Positions 1-8,046 of a DNA stretch of 64,000 nucleotides are shown in pieces. Location: assembly GCF_013149805.1 (NCBI RefSeq), contig NZ_JABEZT010000002.1:372001-436000 (forward strand), written 5' to 3'. This DNA is from Isoptericola chiayiensis. Lineage in GTDB: Bacteria; Actinomycetota; Actinomycetes; Actinomycetales; Cellulomonadaceae. Under the pieces are notes generated by a model. The model did not search any database, had not been told where the DNA came from, and was given only the letters and a program-made list of their open reading frames with translations. Position numbers and translations under genes: made by a program. The stretch's first letter is position 1. Every line of letters starts with the position of its first letter.

Positions 1-245
1 CGGAGCGCCGCCTGCTCCTCGGACTCGCCGGCGTCGATCCCGCCGCCGATCGTGAACCACCACGAACGGTCCGGGTCGTCGGCGTCGTGACCGCGCACCA
101 GCAGCACGCGCCCGGCGTCGTCGAGCACGATCACCCGAGCAGCACGCCGGTGCCGCAGGCCGTCGTCGCCACGGACCCAGTCGGGCCCCAGCGAGGCGGA
201 CGACGGGGACGCGGCCGTGGCGCTCGCGGGCTGGGGTTCGCGCAT
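1..245 (-). CDS. NUDIX hydrolase, N-terminal part (cut by window edge)
   Basis: First 81 residues of a Nudix-superfamily pyrophosphohydrolase; the rest lies left of the window. The protein begins MREPQPAS at an ATG whose complement is at 243-245. A beta-strand-like stretch (RVIVLDDAGRVLLVRGHD) is followed by WWFTIGGGIDAGE, the start of the Nudix box G-x5-E-x7-RE, and the window ends exactly at the box arginine. Metal-binding glutamates further on cannot be seen. It lies 58 bp downstream of hrpB on the same strand. Family assignment is firm, but the substrate (nucleoside diphosphate derivative, (d)NTP or other) cannot be inferred. Confidence 0.85.
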   Translation of the reverse strand, partial: MREPQPASATAASPSSASLGPDWVRGDDGLRHRRAARVIVLDDAGRVLLVRGHDADDPDRSWWFTIGGGIDAGESEEQAAL

Positions 246-303
246 GGCCGTCAGCGTAGTCCAGGCCGTTCGCCCGCTCCGGCGGACGAGCCCAGGGCCG
301 GTG

Positions 304-2841
304 TCATCGGCGCGGCTTCGCCCGTGCCGTCGCCACGGCGGCGAGCGGGTCCTCCGGCCAGGGATGCCGCGGGTAGCGGCCGCGCAGGTCGGCCCGGACC
401 TGCGGATATCCCTGCCGCCAGAACGAGGCGAGGTCGCTGGTGACGGCGACCGGCCGCCGCGCGGGCGACAGCAGGTGCAGCACGACGGGGACCCTCCCGT
501 CCGCGACCACCGGTGCGGCCGTCCAGCCGAAGACCTCCTGCAGCTTCACGGCCAGGACCGGTGGCTCGACGCCGTCGTAGGCGAGGCGGACCAGAGCACC
601 CGACGGGACGGCGAGCCGCTCGGGCGCGAGCTCGTCCAACCGGGCCGCGGCCGGCCACGGCAGCAGGCGCCGCAACGCCGCGGCCACGTCGATGCGGGCG
701 AGGTCCCGCCCGTCGCGCACGTCGGCGAGCTCGGGACCGAGCCAGTCGTCGAGGCCGGCCAGCAACGCGTCGTCGTCGACCGCGGGCCACGGTGCACCCA
801 GGTGGGCGTGGCAGAACGCGAGGCGCTCACGCACGGCGACCGCGGACTGCGACCAGCTCAGCACGGACAGACCGCTGCGCCGTAGCCCGTCGCGGGCGGC
901 GGCCTGCACGCGCGACGGGTCCGGCTGCGTCAACGGCACGTCGGTCAGCACGATCGCGCCGAGCGACTCCACGCGCCGGGTCACGATCCGGTCGTCGTCC
1001 CACCGGATCTGGTCGGCGGTCTGCACCAGGTCGGCGGCGACGTCGCGGGCCGTCGCCTCGTCGATCGGTGCCGCCGAGCGGATCCTGGCGTCGGCGCGGC
1101 CCGGCGCCCGGTCGGCGACTGCGATCGCCAGCCAGGACGCGGACCGCAGCGGCGACGTCGCGTCCAGCGCCGCACCCGTGCCACCGGCCATCTGGTAGGA
1201 CACCGATCCGCTCCCCCGGGCCCGCGCGATGCGGTCCGGGTACGCCAGACCCACCACGATCCCCGCCGCGAGGTCGTCCGGCACCCCGGCGCCCGGGGCG
1301 GTCCTGCCCGGCGCGGTCCGCCCGTCGCGCGAGGCGCCTGCGCCGTCGCCCCGGCCCAGGCGCCGCACCTCGCCGCGCCAGCGTGCGGTGGCCGCCCGGT
1401 CGTCACCCCGCCGCAGGGCACGCCACCGCGCGGGCAGGTCGTCACCGACGCCGCGTCCTGCGTCGTCCGAGAGCAGGGCGACGACCTCGCGTGCCCGGTC
1501 GGCACCGACCCGCGGCGACCCGTCGAGCAGGGCGCGCGCCAGCCGCGGGTGCACACCGACGCGGGCCATCCGGCGGCCACGCCCGGTGATCCGGCCACCG
1601 CCGTCCACCGCGCCGAAGCTGCGCAGCAGCGCGGTGGCCGCGGACAACGCCGGTGCCGGCGGCGCGTCGAGCAGGGCGAGACCCTCCCCACCGGGCGCGC
1701 CCCAGGCGGCGAGATCGAGAGCGAAGGACGCCAGGTCCGCCACCGCGACCTCGGGTGCCGCGTGGTCGTCGAGCCGTGCGTGGTCGGTCCTCGACCAGCA
1801 CCGGTAGACCCGCCCCGGTGCCTCGCGCCCGGCGCGACCGGCCCGCTGCTCCGCCGAGGACCGCGACACCCGGCACGTGACCAGGGCGCCGAGGCCGCGG
1901 GACTGGTCGGTCCTCGGCTCCCGGGACAGACCCGCGTCGACCACGACCCGCACGCCCGGCACGGTCAGGGAACTCTCGGCGACCGACGTCGTGACCACGA
2001 CCCGTCGCGCCTCGGCCGGGGCCAGCGCGCGGTCCTGCTCGGCCCGCGACTGGCGGCCGTACAGAGGCAGCACGTGCCGCCCCGGCAGCCGGCGGGTCAC
2101 CCCGGCGATCTCGGCCTCCCCCGGCACGAACACCAGGACGTCGCCGTCGTTCTCGCTCAGGGCACGCTCCACGACCGCGGCGACGTGGTCCAGCAGCCGG
2201 GGGTCGACCCGCCCGCCGGGAAGCAGCGGCGTGGCGACGGGCGGCGGGACCCACTCGACCGCGACGTCGAACGCGGTGGCGGTCGCGGTGAGCACGGGTG
2301 CCGGGGCGTCGGCGCCCAACGCCCGGCTCAGCCTGACCGTGTCCGCGGTGGCCGACGTCGCGACGACCGCCAGGTCGTCGCGCAGGTTCGCCCGGACGTC
2401 GGCGCAGAACGCCAGGAGCAGGTCGGCGTCGAGATGCCGCTCGTGGCACTCGTCGATGACGACCGCCGCGACGCCCGGCAGCTCCGGGTCCTGCTGCAGG
2501 CGCCGCACGAGGAGCCCCGTGGTGACGACCTCCACGCGCAGGCCCTCGCCGCCCCGGCGCTCCCCGCGCATCGCGTAGCCGACGCGCTCCCCGACGGGTT
2601 CGCCCACCAGGGCCGCCAGCCGCGTCGCGGCCGCGCGGGTCGCCATCCGTCGCGGCTCGGCGACGACGACCGTCCCCTCGAGCGCGTCGGCCAGGGCGAG
2701 CGGGAGCAGCGAGGTCTTCCCGGATCCGGGCGGGGCCACCAGCACCGCCGCACCGTGGGACCGCACCACCTCGACCGTGGCGGGCAGCACCGCCCGGACC
2801 GGGAGGTCTGCACCGGGCACGGAGACGTCAGGCAGGAGCAC
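304..2841 (-). CDS. hrpB: ATP-dependent helicase HrpB
   Basis: DEAH/RHA-type superfamily 2 RNA helicase of the HrpB family, 845 residues with the GTG start chosen here. Walker A (PPGSGKTS, about residues 37-44) opens the first RecA domain. The Walker B motif reads DECH rather than DEAH (about 130). Motif VI is QRAGRAGR, followed by helicase-associated and HrpB C-terminal regions. The open frame continues upstream to 3003, but that part overlaps pdxS and a terminator-like hairpin, so the GTG complementary to 2839-2841 (protein VLLPDVSV) is preferred. HrpB proteins unwind RNA or RNA-protein complexes; their physiological role in actinobacteria is poorly defined. Confidence 0.9.
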   Translation of the reverse strand: MLLPDVSVPGADLPVRAVLPATVEVVRSHGAAVLVAPPGSGKTSLLPLALADALEGTVVVAEPRRMATRAAATRLAALVGEPVGERVGYAMRGERRGGEGLRVEVVTTGLLVRRLQQDPELPGVAAVVIDECHERHLDADLLLAFCADVRANLRDDLAVVATSATADTVRLSRALGADAPAPVLTATATAFDVAVEWVPPPVATPLLPGGRVDPRLLDHVAAVVERALSENDGDVLVFVPGEAEIAGVTRRLPGRHVLPLYGRQSRAEQDRALAPAEARRVVVTTSVAESSLTVPGVRVVVDAGLSREPRTDQSRGLGALVTCRVSRSSAEQRAGRAGREAPGRVYRCWSRTDHARLDDHAAPEVAVADLASFALDLAAWGAPGGEGLALLDAPPAPALSAATALLRSFGAVDGGGRITGRGRRMARVGVHPRLARALLDGSPRVGADRAREVVALLSDDAGRGVGDDLPARWRALRRGDDRAATARWRGEVRRLGRGDGAGASRDGRTAPGRTAPGAGVPDDLAAGIVVGLAYPDRIARARGSGSVSYQMAGGTGAALDATSPLRSASWLAIAVADRAPGRADARIRSAAPIDEATARDVAADLVQTADQIRWDDDRIVTRRVESLGAIVLTDVPLTQPDPSRVQAAARDGLRRSGLSVLSWSQSAVAVRERLAFCHAHLGAPWPAVDDDALLAGLDDWLGPELADVRDGRDLARIDVAAALRRLLPWPAAARLDELAPERLAVPSGALVRLAYDGVEPPVLAVKLQEVFGWTAAPVVADGRVPVVLHLLSPARRPVAVTSDLASFWRQGYPQVRADLRGRYPRHPWPEDPLAAVATARAKPRR

Positions 2842-2864
2842 GCCACGACGGTAGCCGACGCCGA

Positions 2865-2897
2865 CGAGGCCCCGCGGACGTCGTCCGCGGGGCCTCG
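2865..2897 (-). terminator. Perfect 16-bp hairpin after pdxS
   Basis: Positions 2865-2880 and 2882-2897 are exact reverse complements separated by one base, giving a GC-rich stem of 16 bp. It sits between the pdxS stop and the hrpB start, both on the minus strand. There is no T-tract, which is usual for actinobacterial intrinsic terminators. It probably ends pdxS transcription and separates it from hrpB. Confidence 0.7.
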
Positions 2898-2932
2898 GAG
2901 GCATGCTCAGGGGGTCGTACCGGCCCGGGAGG

Positions 2933-3856
2933 TCACCAGCCGCGCTCGGCGAGGCGCACCGGCTCCGGGTCCTCCTCGACGTTGATGCCGACCATGGCCT
3001 CACCCAGCCCGCGGGAAACCTTCGCGATCACGTCGGGGTCGTCGTGGAACGTCGTGGCCTGGACGATCGCCTTGGCGCGGGCGGCCGGGTCGCCCGACTT
3101 GAAGATGCCCGAGCCGACGAACACGCCCTCGGCGCCCAGCTGCATCATCATCGCGGCGTCCGCCGGGGTGGCGATGCCGCCCGCGGTGAACAGCACGACG
3201 GGCAGCTTGCCGGTGCGCGCCACCTCCGCGACCAGCTCGTAGGGGGCCTGGAGCTCCTTGGCCGCGACGAACAGCTCGTCCGTCGGCAGCGACGTCAGCC
3301 GGCGGATCTGCTGGCGGATCTGGCGCATGTGGGTGGTGGCGTTCGAGACGTCACCGGTGCCGGCCTCGCCCTTCGAGCGGATCATCGCCGCGCCCTCGGT
3401 GATGCGGCGCAGCGCCTCGCCGAGGTTGGTGGCTCCGCAGACGAACGGCACGGTGTACGCCCACTTGTCGATGTGGTTGGCGTAGTCGGCGGGGCTGAGC
3501 ACCTCGGACTCGTCGACGTAGTCGACACCGAGGGACTGCAGCACCTGCGCCTCGACGAAGTGCCCGATGCGCGCCTTGGCCATCACCGGCACGGAGACGG
3601 CGTCGATGATGCCCTCGATCATGTCCGGGTCGCTCATGCGCGCCAGACCGCCCTGGGCCCGGATGTCCGCCGGGACGCGCTCGAGGGCCATGACGGCCAC
3701 CGCGCCGGCGTCCTCGGCGATCTTCGCCTGCTCCGGCGTGACGACGTCCATGATGACGCCGCCCTTGAGCATCTCGGCCATGCCACGCTTGACGCGGGCG
3801 GTGCCCACCTCGCCGACGCCCGTCGAGGGGGCAGGGGTGCCGGTGGTCTCGCTCAA
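2933..3856 (-). CDS. pdxS: Pyridoxal 5'-phosphate synthase subunit PdxS
   Basis: Synthase subunit of the glutamine-dependent PLP synthase: condenses ribose 5-phosphate, glyceraldehyde 3-phosphate and ammonia to PLP, with ammonia from the PdxT glutaminase. Recognisable are [19 protein letters not shown] near the N-terminus, the substrate-lysine stretch [16 protein letters not shown] and the phosphate loop [10 protein letters not shown]. Start: the frame is open to 3925, but a GAGG Shine-Dalgarno precedes a TTG (complement at 3854-3856) that gives [10 protein letters not shown] and 307 residues, a normal PdxS length. pdxT is not adjacent; downstream is hrpB, upstream a LemA-like gene. The TTG choice is an inference. 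Confidence 0.93.
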   Translation of the reverse strand: MSETTGTPAPSTGVGEVGTARVKRGMAEMLKGGVIMDVVTPEQAKIAEDAGAVAVMALERVPADIRAQGGLARMSDPDMIEGIIDAVSVPVMAKARIGHFVEAQVLQSLGVDYVDESEVLSPADYANHIDKWAYTVPFVCGATNLGEALRRITEGAAMIRSKGEAGTGDVSNATTHMRQIRQQIRRLTSLPTDELFVAAKELQAPYELVAEVARTGKLPVVLFTAGGIATPADAAMMMQLGAEGVFVGSGIFKSGDPAARAKAIVQATTFHDDPDVIAKVSRGLGEAMVGINVEEDPEPVRLAERGW

Positions 3857-4009
3857 CGCAACCTCACAGAGTGTGTCCTGGTGCGTGCCGGCGCGTCCGC
3901 GCCGACCGCCGACGTGGGTTCCCACGCCGTGCTCCCATCCTACGGCCGTCCGGACCGGCCCGGCGCCGTCCTGACGCGGTCCGGACCGGCGCCCAGCAGG
4001 TCGGGCCGG

Positions 4010-4609
4010 TCAGGGCCGCTCGAGCCCCGCCGGCATCTGGTCGTCGAGCTCGACGGTGCGCGGCAGCGGCGCCCGACCGGCCAGCCGCAGCAGGCGCACC
4101 GCACGCGGACCCCGGGCACGCTGGGCCTGCGCCACGGCCTCGTTGTGGAACCGGCGCGCGAGCTGGGCGCGGTACCACGCGGCCGCCAGGTCGCCCAGCA
4201 ACGCCTCGCCCGCCGCATCCTCCTGCAGCGCGCGGCACGTGCCGTCGTCGAGCACCGACCGCAGCGTGACCGACAGCGCGGACTCGCCCCGGGCCCGCTC
4301 CGCCGGCAGCCCGGTCAGCGCGAAGGTCTCCGCCGTCGAGGGGCGGTCGGCCGGCGCCGCCAGGTCCCCGGCCCCCGGGGCCGCGAGCGCCGCGTCGGCC
4401 ACGAGCACGGCGCTCGCCGGGTCGAGCAGCCCGGCCGAGGCGAGGTCGACGGCGGCCCGCGAGCGCCGGTCGAGCTGGGCCTGCAGCGCGATGCGGGAGG
4501 CCACGACCTTGTGGTGCAGGCGGTCCAGGCGCGAGGCGGTCACCCACACCGACCACAGCGCGAGGCCGAGCAGGACGACGGCGACCAGGGCGATCTCCGA
4601 CCAGCTCAC
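4010..4609 (-). CDS. LemA-like membrane-anchored protein
   Basis: 199-residue protein with one N-terminal membrane segment (about residues 5-25, SEIALVAVVLLGLALWSVWV). A helical region follows, ASRLDRLHHKVVASRIALQAQLDRRSRAAVDLA, which resembles the start of LemA-family helical bundles. The rest is Ala/Arg-rich and helical. It starts just upstream of the pimA stop, the two genes being adjacent on the minus strand, and lies at the end of the phosphatidylinositol-mannoside operon. In mycobacteria the corresponding position is held by a Nudix gene. Function unknown; the LemA relation is by eye only. Confidence 0.7.
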   Translation of the reverse strand: MSWSEIALVAVVLLGLALWSVWVTASRLDRLHHKVVASRIALQAQLDRRSRAAVDLASAGLLDPASAVLVADAALAAPGAGDLAAPADRPSTAETFALTGLPAERARGESALSVTLRSVLDDGTCRALQEDAAGEALLGDLAAAWYRAQLARRFHNEAVAQAQRARGPRAVRLLRLAGRAPLPRTVELDDQMPAGLERP

Positions 4610-5826
4610 CGGTCACCTCCGGCTTCCGTGCGGGTCCGGCGACCCAGGAGCCAGGCGGGCCGCTCGGCGGCGAGGTCCTGGCGCACCCGCCCGTCGCCGA
4701 GCGCCTCGGCCGCCGCGACCGCCATCTCGTAGACGGCCAGCACCTGGCCCGTGACGGTCGACCAGTCGAAGTGCCGCACGAACTCGCTCGCGCGTCGACG
4801 CCGCTCGGCGGTGTCCTGCGGGTCCGCGAGCGCCCCGAGGACGGCGCGGGTCAGGGCCGCGGGGTCGCCGGTGGTGAACAGGCGGCCCGCCGCACCGTCG
4901 TCGAGCACGCGCTGGAACGCTCCGAGGTCGCTGGCGACGACGCCGGCGCCGGCGCTCATCGCCTCGACCAGGACGATGCCGAAGCTCTCGCCGCCGGTCT
5001 GGGGGGCGACGTACAGGTCGGCGGAGGCCAGGAGCGCGGCCTTGTCGGCGTCGCTGACGCCGCCGAGCCACTCGAACGAGGCGGCGTCGGGGCCCAGCAG
5101 CGCCTCGGCGTCGGCCCTCCCGGTGTCGCCGCGGCCGGCGACGAGGAACCGTGCTCCCGGCACCTGGCGCAGGATTCCCGGTGCGGCCTGCGCGAGCACC
5201 TGCAGCCCCTTGCGGGGTTCGTCCAGGCGTCCGAGGAACGCGATGGTCGGGGCCTGCGCGGTGCCCTGCCACCGGGGCTCGGGCGCGACGTCGAACGCGT
5301 CGACGTAGACGCCGTTGGGCACGACGACGGCGTCCCCGCCGAGGTGGTCCACGAGGGTGCGTCGGGCGTCCTCCGAGACGGCGATGCGCGCGGAGATCTT
5401 CTCGAGGGACTGGCGCAGCAGGGGGTGGGCGATCTGCAGGGCGCGCGAGCGCACCTGGGAGGTGTGGAACGTCGCGACCACGGGTCCCTCGGCCACCCAT
5501 AGGGCCAGCATGGACAGCGACGGCGTCATGGGTTCGTGCAGGTGCAGCACGTCGAAGTCGCCGGCGTCGATCCACCGGCGCACGCGCGCGGCGGTGCGCG
5601 GTCCGAACGCGAGGCGTGCGACGGACCCGTTGTAGCGCACGGGGACGGCCCGCCCGGCGGAGGTGACGACGTCGGGCAGCTCGGTGCCCTCCCCCGCGGG
5701 GGCCAGCACCGAGACCTCGTGACCCTGGTCGCGCAGCGCCTCGGCGAGGTCGCGCACGTGGAACTGCACGCCGCCGGGGGCGTCGAAGGAGTAGGGGCAC
5801 ACGATGCCCACTCGCAGCGGCCGCAT
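4606..5826 (-). CDS. pimA: Phosphatidyl-myo-inositol mannosyltransferase PimA
   Basis: GT4 glycosyltransferase that adds the first mannose from GDP-mannose to phosphatidylinositol on the cytoplasmic face of the membrane, starting PIM/lipomannan synthesis. 406 residues. The GT-B N-domain begins MRPLRVGIVCPYSFDAPGGV with the GGV nucleotide loop. The C-domain has the EX7E motif in GGESFGIVLVEAMSAG. The ATG (complement 5824-5826) shares one base with the stop of the acyltransferase upstream (TGATG), so the two are translationally coupled. The gene order acyltransferase-pimA matches mycobacterial PIM loci. Confidence 0.95.
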   Translation of the reverse strand: MRPLRVGIVCPYSFDAPGGVQFHVRDLAEALRDQGHEVSVLAPAGEGTELPDVVTSAGRAVPVRYNGSVARLAFGPRTAARVRRWIDAGDFDVLHLHEPMTPSLSMLALWVAEGPVVATFHTSQVRSRALQIAHPLLRQSLEKISARIAVSEDARRTLVDHLGGDAVVVPNGVYVDAFDVAPEPRWQGTAQAPTIAFLGRLDEPRKGLQVLAQAAPGILRQVPGARFLVAGRGDTGRADAEALLGPDAASFEWLGGVSDADKAALLASADLYVAPQTGGESFGIVLVEAMSAGAGVVASDLGAFQRVLDDGAAGRLFTTGDPAALTRAVLGALADPQDTAERRRRASEFVRHFDWSTVTGQVLAVYEMAVAAAEALGDGRVRQDLAAERPAWLLGRRTRTEAGGDR

Positions 5827-6776
5827 CAGACCTCCCCCGCCTCGGCGCGGGTGCGGGCGTACCGTTCCGGGTCGAGGTCGGAGACGAACACCTTCTGCAG
5901 CATGTGCCAGTCGGCGGTGTGGGTGCCCAGGAACGCGCCCAGGGCGTCCACCCAGCCCTGGGTCATGGTCGCGATCTGCTCGCGCCGGTCGACGCCGTCG
6001 GGGCGGGGCACGGGTTCGTGGAACCGGATGACGATCCCCCAGGCGCTGCCCGCCCGGCGTCGCCGTTCGCCGCGCAGCCGCTCGTGGCGGATCCCGACGG
6101 GCACCAGGGGCGCGTCGGCGGCGAGGGCGAGCGCGGCGGGCCCGGCGGCGACCCGGGCGCGGTGCCCGCACAGGTCGACCTCGACGCCCGTGGCGGTCAG
6201 GTCGCGGTCGGACAGCAGCGGCAGCAGCCGGGGCCCGTCGGCCGCACCGCGCACCAGGTCGCGGAAGACGCCGTCGTCGCCGAGGCCGAGCACGTCGATG
6301 CCGATCGCGCGGCGGAAGGCGACGAACTCGGCGTAGAGCTGCGGGGGCTCGAGCCGCTCGGCGACCGTCAGGACGGGGGCGAGGTGCGGCGTGGCCCAGG
6401 CTCCCGCGAGGTCCCAGTTGCCCAGGTGCCCGAGGGCGAGGACGGCGGACCCGCCGGCCTGCGTCGTGGGCTGCACGTGCTCGATGCCCTCGGCACGCAC
6501 CCGGGCGGTCACCTGCTCGGGGCTCAGCGCCTGCAGGGTGAACGCCTCGCGGAAGTAGCGCAGGTAGCGACGCATCCCCTCGCGCGCCAGCCGGCGCACG
6601 GCGCGCGCGTCCAGGTCGGGGCGCACGCGGGCGTAGTTGGACTCCAGCCGGCGCACGCCGGCACCCCGGCGCAGCCACACGGCGTCGGCGGCCAGCGTGC
6701 CGGCCGCGCGCAGCACCGGTTCGGGCACCTTGGCGGCGTGGCGCCAGGCGAACGTGTACAGGTCGGCGACGCTCAT
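5826..6776 (-). CDS. patA: Phosphatidylinositol mannoside acyltransferase
   Basis: Lauroyl/myristoyl-acyltransferase-like protein that acylates the mannose of PIM1/PIM2 (PatA, Rv2611c type). 316 residues. The HX4D-type active-site motif is visible as LGHLGNWD, and the acceptor-side region LLPLLSDRDL follows. ATG (complement 6774-6776) overlaps the stop of the synthase gene by four bases (ATGA), and its own stop touches pimA, so three genes form a tight coupled operon. It acts at the inner face of the plasma membrane. Assignment rests on motif and context together. Confidence 0.92.
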   Translation of the reverse strand: MSVADLYTFAWRHAAKVPEPVLRAAGTLAADAVWLRRGAGVRRLESNYARVRPDLDARAVRRLAREGMRRYLRYFREAFTLQALSPEQVTARVRAEGIEHVQPTTQAGGSAVLALGHLGNWDLAGAWATPHLAPVLTVAERLEPPQLYAEFVAFRRAIGIDVLGLGDDGVFRDLVRGAADGPRLLPLLSDRDLTATGVEVDLCGHRARVAAGPAALALAADAPLVPVGIRHERLRGERRRRAGSAWGIVIRFHEPVPRPDGVDRREQIATMTQGWVDALGAFLGTHTADWHMLQKVFVSDLDPERYARTRAEAGEV

Positions 6777-7408
6777 GCGTCCGCCGTCCCGGGGCCCGCG
6801 ACGGCGAGCTGGCGGCGCACCGTGCCGACGCGCTGCACGACCGTCACGAGGCTCGCGACGGCGAGCAGGGCGAGCGCGCCCACGAGGACGGCGACGGGCA
6901 GCCCGACCTGCACGAACCCGGTGGGTACCAGCGCGATCACGAGGCGGTCGGTCCGCTCGGCGATGCCGACGGTGGCCGAGGCGCCCACCGACTCGGCCCG
7001 GGCTCGCGCGTAGGGCACCACGGAGCCGAGCACCAGGCACGCCAGCGCGGCGACGGTCCCCGCCGTGGCCAGCGGCTCGTCCGGGTGCAGCACGAACCAC
7101 AGCGTGATGCCGGCGAACACCGCGCCGTCGGAGACCCGGTCGAGGGTCGAGTCGAGGAACGCTCCCCACGGCCCGGTGCGACCGCTGCGGCGGGCCATCA
7201 CACCGTCGAGGGAGTCGGTCAGCGCGAACAGCCCGATCAGCACCCCGCCCAGCAGCAGGTGCCCGGTGGGCAGGAGGGTGAGGGCCACCGCGGTCACGAC
7301 GACGGTGCCGGTGATCGTCACCGCGTCCGGCGAGACGCCCCGTCGCAGCAGCAGGTCCGCCAGCGGCGTGAACAGTCGCTGCATGGTGGCCCGCAGACGG
7401 CCGAACAT
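6773..7408 (-). CDS. pgsA: Phosphatidylinositol phosphate synthase (CDP-alcohol phosphatidyltransferase)
   Basis: 211-residue integral membrane enzyme joining CDP-diacylglycerol and inositol 1-phosphate to give phosphatidylinositol phosphate, the precursor of PIMs. It carries the family signature D-x2-DG-x2-AR-x8-G-x3-D-x3-D, seen as DSLDGVMARR, then GAFLDSTLDR, at about residues 66-92. About six hydrophobic helices are present. Its stop overlaps the acyltransferase start by four bases. The HIT gene lies 72 bp downstream of no coupling but on the same strand upstream in transcription. Context decides for inositol phosphate over glycerol phosphate as acceptor. Confidence 0.92.
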   Translation of the reverse strand: MFGRLRATMQRLFTPLADLLLRRGVSPDAVTITGTVVVTAVALTLLPTGHLLLGGVLIGLFALTDSLDGVMARRSGRTGPWGAFLDSTLDRVSDGAVFAGITLWFVLHPDEPLATAGTVAALACLVLGSVVPYARARAESVGASATVGIAERTDRLVIALVPTGFVQVGLPVAVLVGALALLAVASLVTVVQRVGTVRRQLAVAGPGTADA

Positions 7409-7480
7409 GGGGTGCTCCTCGGGATCGTTCGTTCGTGCCGGTCGCCGACCGGCCGGGGCCAGGCTAGCGCCAGCGCCGGG

Positions 7481-8044
7481 TCAGGCGGCGGGCCACGCCG
7501 CCGCGAGGCGTGCCCGGGTGTCGGCCAGCAGCTCCGGCAGGGACTTCGTCCGCCCGACGACGGGCAGGAAGTTGGCGTCCCCGAGCCAGCGCGGCACGAC
7601 GTGCTGGTGCAGGTGCGCGGCGATGCCGGCGCCGGCCACCTCGCCCTGGTTCATCCCGAGGTTGAACCCGGCCGGCGCGTAGACCTGCCGCACCACCTGC
7701 ATGGCGGTCTGGGTGAGGGTGGCCAGCTCCGTCGTCTCGGACGGCGTCAGGTCCGGGTAGTCCGAGACGTGGCGGTAGGGCAGGACCATCAGGTGCGCGC
7801 TGTTGTACGGGTACAGGTTGAGCACCACGTAGCACTCCGCGCCCCGGGCGACCACGAGGCCGTCGGCGTCGTCGCCGCCCGGGATCCGGCAGAACGGGCA
7901 CTGCGCCACCGAGGAGTCGGCGGGCTTGTCCTGCCCGCCGATGTAGACCATGCGGTGCGGCGTCCACAGGCGGTCCATGTCGTCCTCGGGCGGGCCGAAC
8001 CGGTCCGCCGGCACCAGCTCGGGGCCGGTCGCGTCGTCGGGCAT
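7481..8044 (-). CDS. HIT family hydrolase
   Basis: Histidine-triad protein of 187 residues, related to the mycobacterial HIT protein Rv2613c, which handles diadenosine polyphosphates. The active-site triad appears as HLHQHVVP (H-x-H-x-H) near residue 145. A CPFC pair near residue 46 may bind metal. It begins MPDDATGPELVP at an ATG two bases after the thrS stop, so it is co-transcribed with thrS and precedes pgsA. The thrS-HIT-pgsA-patA-pimA order is the conserved actinobacterial arrangement. Confidence 0.92.
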   Translation of the reverse strand: MPDDATGPELVPADRFGPPEDDMDRLWTPHRMVYIGGQDKPADSSVAQCPFCRIPGGDDADGLVVARGAECYVVLNLYPYNSAHLMVLPYRHVSDYPDLTPSETTELATLTQTAMQVVRQVYAPAGFNLGMNQGEVAGAGIAAHLHQHVVPRWLGDANFLPVVGRTKSLPELLADTRARLAAAWPAA

Positions 8045-8046
8045 CC

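Noticed and set aside
2865-2897. Regulatory operator rather than terminator
   Set aside because: A stem of 16 bp with one-base loop between a stop and the next start fits termination better.
6773-7013. Long plus-strand frames opposite the PIM operon
   Set aside because: Shadows of minus-strand genes; repetitive charged composition and no ribosome site.
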